Assembly (NCBI GenBank): GCA_934546725.1
Contig: CAKTED010000003.1
Span: 1 to 21,714, forward strand
Direction: 5' to 3'
Source of the DNA: an uncultured Oscillospiraceae bacterium
GTDB lineage: Bacteria > Bacillota > Clostridia > Oscillospirales > Oscillospiraceae
Length of the DNA stretch: 21,714 bases
Below the pieces are notes generated by a model, which saw only the letters and a program-made list of their open reading frames with translations, ran no database searches and was not told where the DNA came from. Shown here one piece after another: positions 1-8,800 of the stretch. Both the position numbers and the translations under genes were made by a program. How positions within the stretch are numbered: position 1 is the first letter of the stretch; every line of letters starts with the position of its first letter.

Positions 1-191
1 TAGGAGCCGTCCGCCGCGGCGTCGGGAATGTTGCCGGGGGCTGCGGTATCATCGGGTGCGTCAGTTGCGTCGGCTGCGGTGGTGGGGGTAACGGTATTTT
101 CCGCGTCTCCGTTGGAGCCGCAGGCTGCGAAGCTGAAAAGAATGAGTACGAGGCTGAGCAGCAGAACTGCATATTTTGTTATGTTTTTCAT
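1..191 (-). CDS. Lipoprotein, N-terminal part only (runs off left edge)
   Basis: Reading leftward from ATG at 191-189, the product begins with lysines, a hydrophobic stretch (residues 8-22) and a lipobox ending F-A-A-C, with the lipidated Cys at residue 24. The next ~40 residues are rich in Thr, Ala, Asp and Pro, as in the flexible tether of a surface lipoprotein. The start is supported by AGGAGG at 197-202, five bases upstream. The functional domain lies outside the window, so the role cannot be stated. Solute-binding proteins of ABC transporters often start this way, but so do many others. It is the first same-strand gene after the T-box at 642-925, about 450 bp away, which makes an amino-acid (possibly tryptophan) uptake role an idea only. 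Confidence 0.85.
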   Translation of the reverse strand, partial: MKNITKYAVLLLSLVLILFSFAACGSNGDAENTVTPTTAADATDAPDDTAAPGNIPDAAADGS

Positions 192-243
192 AATGTCCTC
201 CTGAAAATAAATTCTGTATTGTCTACTGTCCTGATCTTTTATG

Positions 244-283
244 ATAAAATCACGTCCGCTGTGCACACGGAGCGAAATTTTAT
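244..283. promoter_or_regulatory. Imperfect palindrome between the divergent lipoprotein and Dabb genes
   Basis: Arms ATAAAAT (244-250) and ATTTTAT (277-283) enclose TCCG (255-258) and CGGA (268-271), with a self-complementary TGTGCACA (260-267) at the centre. AT-rich -10-like hexamers lie at both ends (TATGAT at 240-245 on + and TATAAA read leftward from 284 on -), but neither has a convincing -35. This could be an operator for the divergent pair. The function is inferred. Confidence 0.3.
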
Positions 284-347
284 ACTCTCTGCTTGAAAAG
301 TTCTGCGAAAAGCTGTACCATGGAGAAAAAACCGGAGGGTGAAAGCT

Positions 348-638
348 ATGCGTCATTTTGTATTTATGCGTTTTGAAAAGGATTATTTCGATAAGGCCGT
401 TTTTGAATATATCGAGGAGACCTTTTCAAGGCTTCAGTCCGTGCTGCCGGAGGAGATACTGGCCTGCCGCGTCCGCCAGAACTGCGTTGAGCGGGAGAGC
501 AATATGGACCTCATGATCGAGATGGAGCTGAAAAACAGGCAGTCGCTCGAGCTTTATCTGAAGCACCCGCTGCATCTTGCAATAGGCGAGCGGATGAACA
601 GCCATATCACGAGCCGCTGCTCGTTCGACTGCGAATAA
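348..638 (+). CDS. Dabb (stress-responsive A/B barrel) domain protein
   Basis: A 96-aa protein that is essentially one Dabb domain (dimeric ferredoxin-like alpha/beta barrel). Seen: an N-terminal strand HFVFMRF, a helix at about residues 14-30, a central strand MDLMIEMEL (53-61) and the family hallmark Y-L-K-H-P-L-H at 70-76, close to the C-terminus. Family members are small cytoplasmic proteins. Some are stress-induced, some are polyketide cyclase-like enzymes, and most bacterial ones have no known substrate. I chose ATG at 348 because GGAGGG (334-339) is 8 bases upstream; the in-frame GTG at 339 overlaps that site and cannot use it. The gene is divergent from the lipoprotein gene and convergent with the T-box, whose terminator ends 4 bp past its stop. 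The assignment is firm; the role is unknown. Confidence 0.85.
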   Translation: MRHFVFMRFEKDYFDKAVFEYIEETFSRLQSVLPEEILACRVRQNCVERESNMDLMIEMELKNRQSLELYLKHPLHLAIGERMNSHITSRCSFDCE

Positions 639-641
639 GGG

Positions 642-686
642 AAATAAAAAACGCCCTTTACGAGCCTTAAAGCTTCGTAAAGGGCG
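642..686 (-). terminator. Intrinsic terminator of the T-box leader
   Basis: A perfect 12-bp stem (CGCCCTTTACGA at 686-675 with TCGTAAAGGGCG at 663-652) is followed on the minus strand by T6-A-T3 (651-642). The 5' arm also carries the CCGCCCTTT segment that can instead pair with the AAAGGTGG part of the T-box to form the antiterminator. On the plus strand the hairpin has no T-run, so it is not an obvious terminator for the Dabb gene. Confidence 0.92.
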
Positions 687-925
687 GAAAAACCGCGGTG
701 CCACCTTTATTGGAACGCAAAAATGCGAACCATCTCGTCGGAATGCCAACACATTCTCTGCCTTTAACGCAGGCATACGGTCCGATTACTCACGCGAAAG
801 GCGTTTTCCTCATTCCCTCAGCGACCCATTTGCCGTCCGGCTTTCTGCTGGCTTCTCAGCACCCCAGCTCTCTGTAAGCGCCCCTGGCGGTTTGACTCTC
901 GCTTCAACGGTTTGAACTTTATTGA
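642..925 (-). ncRNA. T-box riboswitch, probable Trp (UGG) specifier
   Basis: Read leftward. The T-box core GGTGGCACCGCG (705-694) is followed by a terminator hairpin and a T-run. Further upstream is a typical Stem I with the distal GAGAGCTGGGG element. Stem I helices AGCGA/TCGCT and CCGCC/GG(A)CGG bracket an internal loop. The 5' side of that loop carries GAGTCAAA and the 3' side CAAATGGG. In the usual register the specifier triplet sits just before the final loop purine, giving UGG (828-826), i.e. tryptophan. By established mechanism, uncharged tRNA pairing stabilises the antiterminator and allows read-through. The element is recognised with confidence; the amino acid is less certain, as AAA, AAT or ATG are alternatives in the same loop. 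No same-strand gene starts within 450 bp downstream. Confidence 0.93.
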
Positions 926-930
926 TACGA

Positions 931-959
931 AGTTTAGCACGCAAAGCAGCTTTTGTCAA
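931..959 (-). promoter_or_regulatory. Sigma-A-type promoter of the T-box
   Basis: Minus-strand TTGACA (959-954), a 17-bp spacer and TAAACT (936-931). This is a consensus -35 with ideal spacing, placing the transcript start near 925, just upstream of Stem I. The intact promoter argues that the riboswitch is still transcribed. Confidence 0.85.
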
Positions 960-1115
960 TACATTATCGATATAAATTATACCCATATTTCGCCTTCATG
1001 ACCGATACGGCGATTGTTGAAAGCAGACAAAACCGGGGCGGATGATAATGGACCCGGTCTGCCGGGAGGCTGACTGCATCTGTTTGAACGCGCGCCGATA
1101 AAGCGGACGAAATGC
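960..1115. other. Spacer between the phosphatase gene and the T-box promoter
   Basis: No credible gene was found. The only structure is an interrupted hairpin, GCAGAC (1023-1028) with GTCTGC (1057-1062) plus CGGG/CCCG inside, with a 5-nt bulge. On the minus strand it is followed only by TTTC, so it could be a weak 3' end for the phosphatase transcript but does not look like a standard terminator. Confidence 0.4.
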
Positions 1116-1946
1116 TCAGCCGCCGCTTTTTCCGCTGCGGGCGATGGCCGCGATATCGCCGACTCCCGGCAGCACCATGTTTGGGCGGTAGGCGTATGTA
1201 TTGAGCGTTTCCCGGCTCGAAACGCCGGAGAGCACAAGAACCGTGGACATGCCGCTCTCCATGCCGGAAATGACGTCCGTATCCATCCTGTCGCCGACCA
1301 TGACGGCGTCTGCCGAATGGCAGTTCAGCAGCTTGAGCCCCGTGCGCATCATGAGCGGATTCGGCTTGCCGCAGAAATATGCCTGTTTGCCGGTGGCCAT
1401 TTCTATGGGCGCTATGAGCGCGCGGCAGGCGGGGGCGATGCCGTTTTCTATGGGGCCGGAAACGTCGGAATTTGCACCGATGAGCTTTGCGCCGGACAGC
1501 ACGAGATTCGTTGCCTTCGTCAGCGTATCGAGCGAATATGAGCGCCCCTCGCCGACGACTACATAGTCCGGATTTACGTCGTTCATCGTAATGCCCGCGT
1601 CATAAAGCGCGTTGAGCAGCCCTGCCTCGCCTATCACGAAGGCGGAGCAGCCGGGCGACTGGTCGCGAAGAAAGGCCGCGGTGGCAAGCGCGCTGGTATA
1701 AAAATGCTCTTCGGGTACGTCGAGCCCCATGCGGGCAAGCTTCTGGTTGAGCTCGCGCGGGGTATATCCGCTGTTGTTCGTCAGAAAAAGGTACTCCTTG
1801 TCTTCATCATGCAGCCAGTTGATGAAATCCGCAACACCGGGGAGTATCCTGTTTCCGTGATATATAACGCCGTCCATATCGCATATGAAGCCGCGCTTTG
1901 AGTTGAAGTCTATTGTCATGTTTTCCATATCCACACATCCCGTCAT
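1116..1946 (-). CDS. HAD-IIA family phosphatase, NagD-like
   Basis: A 276-aa cytoplasmic HAD hydrolase of the IIA (NagD/AraL/pNPPase) group, which removes phosphate from sugar phosphates or nucleotides; the substrate cannot be told from sequence. All catalytic motifs are visible: motif I D-M-D-G (nucleophile D23, acid D25), motif II LTNNS (56-59), the NagD-type cap signature around GANSDVSGPIENG (157-169), motif III Lys in CGKPNP (K194) and motif IV GDRMDTD (218-224). Length fits the family (250-280 aa). The start is uncertain: ATG at 1946 has AAGGA close upstream, while ATGs at 1928 and 1919 are in frame and sit nearer the conserved core. It stands alone, reading away from the surface operon. 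No strong promoter could be assigned in 1947-2047. Confidence 0.9.
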   Translation of the reverse strand: MTGCVDMENMTIDFNSKRGFICDMDGVIYHGNRILPGVADFINWLHDEDKEYLFLTNNSGYTPRELNQKLARMGLDVPEEHFYTSALATAAFLRDQSPGCSAFVIGEAGLLNALYDAGITMNDVNPDYVVVGEGRSYSLDTLTKATNLVLSGAKLIGANSDVSGPIENGIAPACRALIAPIEMATGKQAYFCGKPNPLMMRTGLKLLNCHSADAVMVGDRMDTDVISGMESGMSTVLVLSGVSSRETLNTYAYRPNMVLPGVGDIAAIARSGKSGG

Positions 1947-2047
1947 TATTCCTTACATATAAATTTAGCACATATTCAGCGGCTTTGCCACTGAAAAATG
2001 TAAAATCCACGTTATGAAAATACATTGGCAGGATCTGCGGAAAATTC

Positions 2048-2076
2048 TTGACGCAGGTATGAAAATGTTATATATT
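2048..2076 (+). promoter_or_regulatory. Promoter of the TetR/surface-protein operon
   Basis: TTGACG (2048-2053), a 17-bp spacer and TATATT (2071-2076), about 40 bp upstream of the regulator start. TetR-type repressors usually bind near their own promoter. The AT-rich stretch TTATTAATGAATAA (2079-2092) has 5-bp inverted arms and overlaps the expected transcription start, but it is too short to call as an operator. Confidence 0.75.
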
Positions 2077-2114
2077 TTTATTAATGAATAATTTGAAAAT
2101 GAGGGAGAAGTATA

Positions 2115-2831
2115 ATGGGCTCGGAGATTTCTCAGAAGGGGCTTCTCATGCGAAGAAAGGTGCTGAGCGCGTCGGCCAAGGTCTTTCTCGAAAGGGGCTA
2201 CGAAAAGGCGTCCGCAAAGATGGTCGCGGAGCTGCTTGGCGTTTCAAACGGTTCGCCGTTTTTTCATTATGGAAACAAGGAGGGCGTACTGCTCGAGCTG
2301 GTGCGGCAGATGTTTGCCGGGCAGTTCCGTGCGGCGGAGCAGCTTATGGGAACGGTTACGGACCCGCTGCTTCTCTATGCGCTGGAAACGTCCCTTCAGA
2401 TACATATAACAGAGCTGAGCGAGCCGCTCAGAGAGCTTTACGTTACGTCGTATACGCTGCCCGGCACGACGAAATTCATCGTGGACAGCATGACGCCGAA
2501 GATAAAGGCAATATTCGGAGAGTTCTGGCCTGGAGCGGACGACAGGAACTTTTATGAGCTTGAGCTTGCTTCATCCGGGATAACCCGCAGCTTCATGAGG
2601 GAGCCGTGCGACGAAAGCTTTACGCTTGAGCGCAAGCTTCGGCTCTATTTCTCCTGTTGCTTCAGAATGTATAATGTACCGCCGGAAAGATATGAGCCCG
2701 TGATAGAGCAGGCCGTGGGGATCAATCTTACGCAGGTGGCGAAGCATATTATTGACAGAACGGTACAGCAGGCGGACGAGGCCTTTGAGCTGGCGATGAC
2801 CGCAGGTAAAAGAAACGGAGGAACGATATGA
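2115..2831 (+). CDS. TetR/AcrR-family transcriptional regulator
   Basis: A 238-aa regulator. Residues ~10-58 form the TetR helix-turn-helix: a helix with KVLSASAKVFLERGYEKAS, then VAELLGVSNGSPFFHYGNKEGVL, where S/F-FHYG-NKEG matches the family's recognition helix and following turn. The remaining ~180 residues are the variable ligand-binding and dimerisation part, with no recognisable ligand signature. The start ATG at 2115 has GGGAG (2102-2106) 8 bases upstream. Its stop overlaps the start of the 2550-aa surface protein (ATGA, 2828-2831), indicating co-transcription and translational coupling. It therefore probably controls its own operon in response to an unknown small molecule. The family call is firm; target and ligand are inferred or unknown. 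Confidence 0.93.
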   Translation: MGSEISQKGLLMRRKVLSASAKVFLERGYEKASAKMVAELLGVSNGSPFFHYGNKEGVLLELVRQMFAGQFRAAEQLMGTVTDPLLLYALETSLQIHITELSEPLRELYVTSYTLPGTTKFIVDSMTPKIKAIFGEFWPGADDRNFYELELASSGITRSFMREPCDESFTLERKLRLYFSCCFRMYNVPPERYEPVIEQAVGINLTQVAKHIIDRTVQQADEAFELAMTAGKRNGGTI

Positions 2832-5800
2832 AGAAAAAGCTGCATACCGTCCGGCATTCAGCAGCCCGCCGCGCGCTCTGCTCGGCGCTGGCGCTTATCA
2901 TGATGCTCGGACTGCTCCCCGCCGGAGCCGTAAGCGCCGGGGCCGCGGGCACGGTGCAGTATGATCGTCCGGATTATCCCGAGGTGGCCATACTCAATTA
3001 TCATACGGCATCAAAGGCGATGTTCCTTGAGGGCATAAAGGGCGGCACGAGCGGAGCTGTGGCCTCCAGGGCGAAATACTGGCAGTATAACGCCGCGCCG
3101 CTCTTCGGCATTGAGTATAATGCCACCATTGCGCCCGCGAAGGGCGAGGATACTCTCACAAAACAGTGGGACGGCTTTGCGGGCAGCGCCGTTCAGGAGC
3201 TTGCGAAAAAATCGCAGAATCTTGAAGTGAGCTTTGCGGCAACGTTTAAAAATAATCTGCATACCCACACCCGCTTCAGATGGTCCAACCTGCATGAATA
3301 TGAAACGACGCATACCGCGTATGAATCGCTGATGTTCAGCATTGACAATACGCGGATATATGCCAGCGGCGGCGGTGACGGAATAGATTTTACAAACTAC
3401 CGCACGGGCGACGGTGAGTTTCATAACGTTTATTATATCGGCAACGGCGCGAAGATATATATTGAAGATTCCAACCTTTATTATAAGGACTGGGAGGAGC
3501 GGACCTGCGAGACGCGGGGCGCTTCCTTCAGCAGCACCGTAATATCCTTCCGCGATACGAAGGCCCCGCAGATAACGGGCGTGCAGTACAGCCTGGACGG
3601 CGGAAGCAGCTGGGTCAACAAGTCAAAGGGCGCGTCTCTCGGCGGAGGCGACAGGCTCATGATAAAGCTTGTTTTCGACGAAGCCATACGCTTTGCGGAG
3701 GATAAGGCTCCGGACAGGGACCTTTATATCTACCTTATCGGCGACGGAAAAACACAGAGCGAGAATTTTAAGGCCAGGCTTACGAAGCTTTCGGGCAATG
3801 AGCTGTATTTTGAATATACCGTGCCGGAGTACAGCGAAATGGGCGTGGAGCTCAAGATAGCCTCGCTCGACCTGAGCCAGCTTGTAAATTCGACGCTTTC
3901 CGTGCCGCTTGTGCAGCTGTATAAAAGCGAAAGCGAAAGCTTCACCATACCCGGCGACGTTAAGGGTGACGACGGCAGTACAAACGGCTTTTCCACCAGC
4001 GGAAGCTATATAACGGATATCGCAGGAAACGCCATGGTGGACAGCAGCATCTCGGGCGTGAAAATAACCGTTGATAATCAGCCGCCCTATGTGGACAGCG
4101 TAACGTTTGACCTTGCGCTCAATAACGCGGAGGTAAAAAGTGCGCTGGGCAAGGATACCTGGGATCCGGAGTCCGAGCAGTATAAGAGAGATTATATTGA
4201 TGACAGCGACCGCTATCTCGGCGTGGGCGACAGCGTGACCTTTTATATCAATATGAATGAAAAGGCGGACCTCACTCTGCCGGAGACCGCTCCCGGCTCG
4301 CGGCTATATCTGCTTTCATGGAAGAAGGCAGCGGCCGTGACAAACATATGGGATGAAAGCACCCAGGCTTATGTAACGGTGCGCTCAAGATATTTTACCC
4401 CCGCTACGCCGAGGCTTTATGCCGATCGGACGACCTTTGTCATGGACGCCATCACGATGAGCGACAGCATGCGTGTGGACGGCGATAAGATCATGGTAAC
4501 GGCGCTTGAGTTTGACGAAGACGTTGAGCTCAGGGACCTTTACGGAAACGAAGTGGAAAAATCCGGCGGCAGGGTGACCCTTGCCGTTTCTTCGAGCAAA
4601 AACGGCAATCCGCCGGCGCTGGACGTTGATAAGCCGTCCGTTACCGGCGGGAACTATACCGAGGTCGGGAACGGCTTCCGCTATACGCTCGGCATAAGCG
4701 ATGAGAAAACCGAGGTCGCCGGGACGTATGGCAGTTTCACGATAAATAATGGCGGAGACGGCAGAGCCTACGATTATCTGTGGGCGGTCACGGCGGATGC
4801 CGCGACACCGGCAGACGGCTGGACTATCGGAGCGACCGGCGTTGCGCAGCGGTTTGAGCAGCATAAGACGGCGTACCTGCATGTAAAGCCGAAGGATAAC
4901 ACGACGTATGGCGACCTGAGCGGCTGCACGATATCCGTCACCGCGAAGGACTATGCGGGCAACGCAGGCGGCGCGGAGTTCGGGCCCGTGGACTGGTATA
5001 TTGATAATCTTGCGCCCGCAATTTCGGCGGGTGGGAGCAGCTGCGCGCTCAACGGCGACATCGGCACGCTGACGGCGAATGTCGTTCTCAGCGACAGCCA
5101 CGGCGTTTCCGCATGGGAGTACGCCTGGGGAGACAGCGACAGCAGCGCGCCCGCGGCATTTGAAAGCGGCGGAGGAATAAGCGATACCACGGCGCAGAGC
5201 GTTACCGTCCAGGTGAGCAGAGACGTTGCGTCCGGAAGCGGCTTTGCGGAATATCTCTGGGTGCGGGCGACGGATAGCGCGAAGGGGAAAAATCAGTCCG
5301 CGCCTCAGTGCCTCGGGCTTTACAGCTATGATCTCAGAGCCGCAAAATACCTGCTGGCGTATTCCACCGGGCTGAAGCCGAAGGCCGAGCTTGCGATAAG
5401 CGAGCTTGACACGTCGGACGCGCTCGTTTTCGCCATACCGACCGGGAAAGCCGATGAATATTACGCTCTGGCCGTTGACGGACGTTCCTTTGCGGCCGGA
5501 GAGAACATATTTGATATGGACGGCTGGTCGCGCTATAAGCTCAGCGTTAGCGGCGGCGTATATACGTTTACAAAGACGGGCGTTACCGCCAGCCTCGATT
5601 CGATAAGAAACGGCTCATACGCCGGAAGGCTTGACGTTACGGTGCTTTCGGGCAAGGCGGGGAGCCTCATAAGCGGCGGTACGCTGATAATTGCGGGAGA
5701 CGACAGCTATAAATTTGCCGCCTCCAGCGTTGTCCTCCGCGCCGCGAGCGTGACGCCGGAGAAAAACTATCTTGATCCGCTCACGTCATATACGAACAGC

Positions 5801-8800
5801 TATATAATCCTCAGCAGCAGAAGCGACCTTGATAACGCGAATACGGCGGATGCCTGGGACGGGACTGACGAAAGCGGAAGGGCAAATACGCTTATCTCCA
5901 CGTTTGCCGGGGTCACCTTTGACATAAGCATCAGCGAGGATAATTACGGCTGGGACTGCGAGGATCTGGACTGGAAGAGCAGCCGCATCGTTATCAGCAA
6001 TAAAACGAACGGCTCCGTGACCGAGATACCCATAGGGCGGTTTACTAGACAGGATGATGGCTCGTGGGGACAGAGCGTTACGGTCAATACCGGGGACTAT
6101 GCCACCGGCGTTTACAGCGTATATCTGCGGCTCGTTTTTGCGTCGGACGGCAGCAGCTGCAGCGTACCGTTCAAAGCAGGCGTTACTGACAGTGCCGGAA
6201 CGGTGTACTGGCGCACGCTTGATAATATCGTTGTTGACGCGACGGCGGCAAACAGCGATTTTACCCTCAGCTCTGTAAGCTACGGCGCGGATTCCCTCTG
6301 GTATAAGGATGCCTACGGCATTTCCGAGATATATGAGGACAGGGACTGCACGAGCGATAACGGCGTTATTACGATACCCGTAGCTTCCGGCTGCTTCGGC
6401 AGCGCTTCGGCGGTTTCCTCCATAATATACGGCATAACCGTGCGTTCGGAGGATGAGACGGACAGGGGCGAGCTTGAGGACGGCGGAAAGCTGCTGTCCT
6501 ATACCGGCCAGTATTACGTCGAGCTCTGGAACACGAGGTTTGCCGACAGGAAGGTAAGGCTTCATGCGTCAGGCACCGAACAGACGGATGTTACGAACGG
6601 CTATGGCGTCGGCTTTACCGTGCGCGAGTCCGAAAAGGACAGCGAGGGCTACGTTTACCTTGCTCCCGATGAGATAAACACCGTTGCAATGCGCAAGGTG
6701 TATTCAAACGGCGCTGTAAGCGACGTGAAGCAGGTGTACATCAGACCCGTTACGGCAAAGCTCGAGGGTGAGCTGAGCATCGACGAGGCGGCGGGACAGC
6801 TTGTTTTTACGCCGACCGACGCGACGGCCTCCGTTGGCGCGCAGGTCCATGCCTGGGCGTATCAGAATGGGGAGGACTATATGTCCGCTCAGGGGGAGCG
6901 CATTCAGATGAACGCCGCGCCTGACGGAACGTGGCGCTGCGCGCTCGCGGAAAATGGCGCAATGTACCGCGTGCTCACCATAAGCGCCGAGGGCAGCGTA
7001 TGGGAGGGCGGCAGCGCGTCCGCGCGTGCCCCGTGGTTTGCGGACGGCGTGAAATATGACAGCGCCGCAGACGGTACATATACCCTCAGCTTTGAGCTCC
7101 GCGACGACCAGGGAAGCATGGACGAGGGCCTGCGCGTGGACGTAGGATTTAACGAAGAGTACTGCGGGAGGACCTTCAGCTTCAGAACGGACCGACTTGA
7201 AAAAAGCGACGGATATTCCGAATATTACCGGAGCTATGAGTGGCGGGAGAACAACGTCAGCGATACCGGGATTTACGGTATAAGCGCCGTTCGCGGAAGC
7301 CATGACGGCTACGACTATATCAGAATAACGCTCAGCGGAGTCGTCGTAAGGCCGGCTGACGGAGCTGAGGGAGCGGCGCGGGCAATGCAGGCGTTCGTTA
7401 CGGCAACGGACGACTGCGGTTACAGCAATACGGAGAGCAGCGGAGAAGAAACGGTAGCATACCGCCAGCCGGAAATATATACGAGCGGAGCGAACGCGCC
7501 GGAGCTCAGTGATGACGGACTTGTGCTGCGCTTCAGCCAGCCCGTGCGCCCGGAGGAGTCCTGGGCATGGCGGGAGAGCGACGGCGACGGCTTTGAAACC
7601 TCCTGGACCGGAGCCTTCCCCGTTACCGGCAACGGAACGTATGAGCTGCGCTACCGCGACGTTTTCGGCAACGTATGCTCGCAGAAGATAACGACGGACG
7701 CGTTTATGGTAAACGGAACCGACTGGAGCGTGGATGTAACGCTTTCCGGGGAGGAGCTCACGAGAGAGGCCGTTTACGCTACGGGAAGCATGAGACAGAA
7801 AAGCAGCAGGGCGGGCCTGCTCATCTGGGACGCCGACAGCGGCTCGGTCATCGTTCCCGAGGGCCTGTATGACGGCAACTATTACAGGGATAACCCATAC
7901 AGAGAGTTTGACCCGACGAGACCCTGGACGGAGGGCAGCAAATACGCCACCTCCTCACCGAGAACCGTAAAGCTTGAGAATAATGCCGCGCTTTACGTAA
8001 GCTGCTATGATACGCAGTATGTTGTTGATCACAGCAGGCTGGTATTCAGGCAGAAGGTTTATGTGGACAATATCGCAAATTCCGCGCCTGCGGCGGATGT
8101 CCGCTACTATGTAAACGCTCTTGCCCGCGAGTTTACGCAGGATACGCTTGAGCAGTACATAGCAGATAACGGCGGCAGTGTTACGCTCGAGGGCAGCGTG
8201 CGTGTATGGTACAGGACCTCGCGGCATGTAACGCCGCTTGACGGCAGCGGCAGCGAATTTACCTTTGAGCCCGGCGGAGCGGCGGAGCATACGTTCAGCT
8301 ATCAGGACGATATGGGCAATACGGCGAGCGTTACGGTCTCTCTGCCGAACGGGCTGAGCCTTGTAAAGCCCGCGGTCGAGCCGGAGGATAACGAGGCTCC
8401 GCAGGTAAACGTGGATGTTTACGCCAGGCGCTCCGGTACGTATACGCGCGGCGCAAATTTCGTTCCCGCGTATGATGACGCTGCGGATATTGCGGACAGA
8501 TTTGAAAATCTTGGCTATGCGCAGGGATACAGCCTTGCCGTAAACGCGTATGATCCCTCGGGCGTGGACATCGCCGTGAGCGAGGCGGAGGGCGTTGTGC
8601 TCACGGGAAATATCATCACGGTTGTAAAGCCTGCGGACTTTACCGTTACCGTTGCGGACAGGTCGGCAAACAGCGCCGCAAACCGCATAAGCTTTACGGT
8701 GACAAGAGAAATGCTTAAAAATCTTGATACCACAGCCCCGACAGCGAAGATAACGAGCGAGGCCACAAGCATGTACAGCAAAAACATTTATGTAAAGCTT

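Noticed and set aside
426..776. Minus-strand frame crossing the T-box and Dabb gene
   Set aside because: It overlaps the structured T-box RNA and its terminator, has no ribosome binding site, and its product has no recognisable pattern.
1023..1062. Hairpin as terminator of the phosphatase gene
   Set aside because: The stem is short and bulged and is followed only by TTTC, so it is recorded as a structure, not called as a terminator.
2028..2038. GCAG-GAT-CTGC palindrome as a TetR operator
   Set aside because: The arms are only 4 bp and the site lies upstream of the -35. Short palindromes are common, and TetR operators are usually longer.
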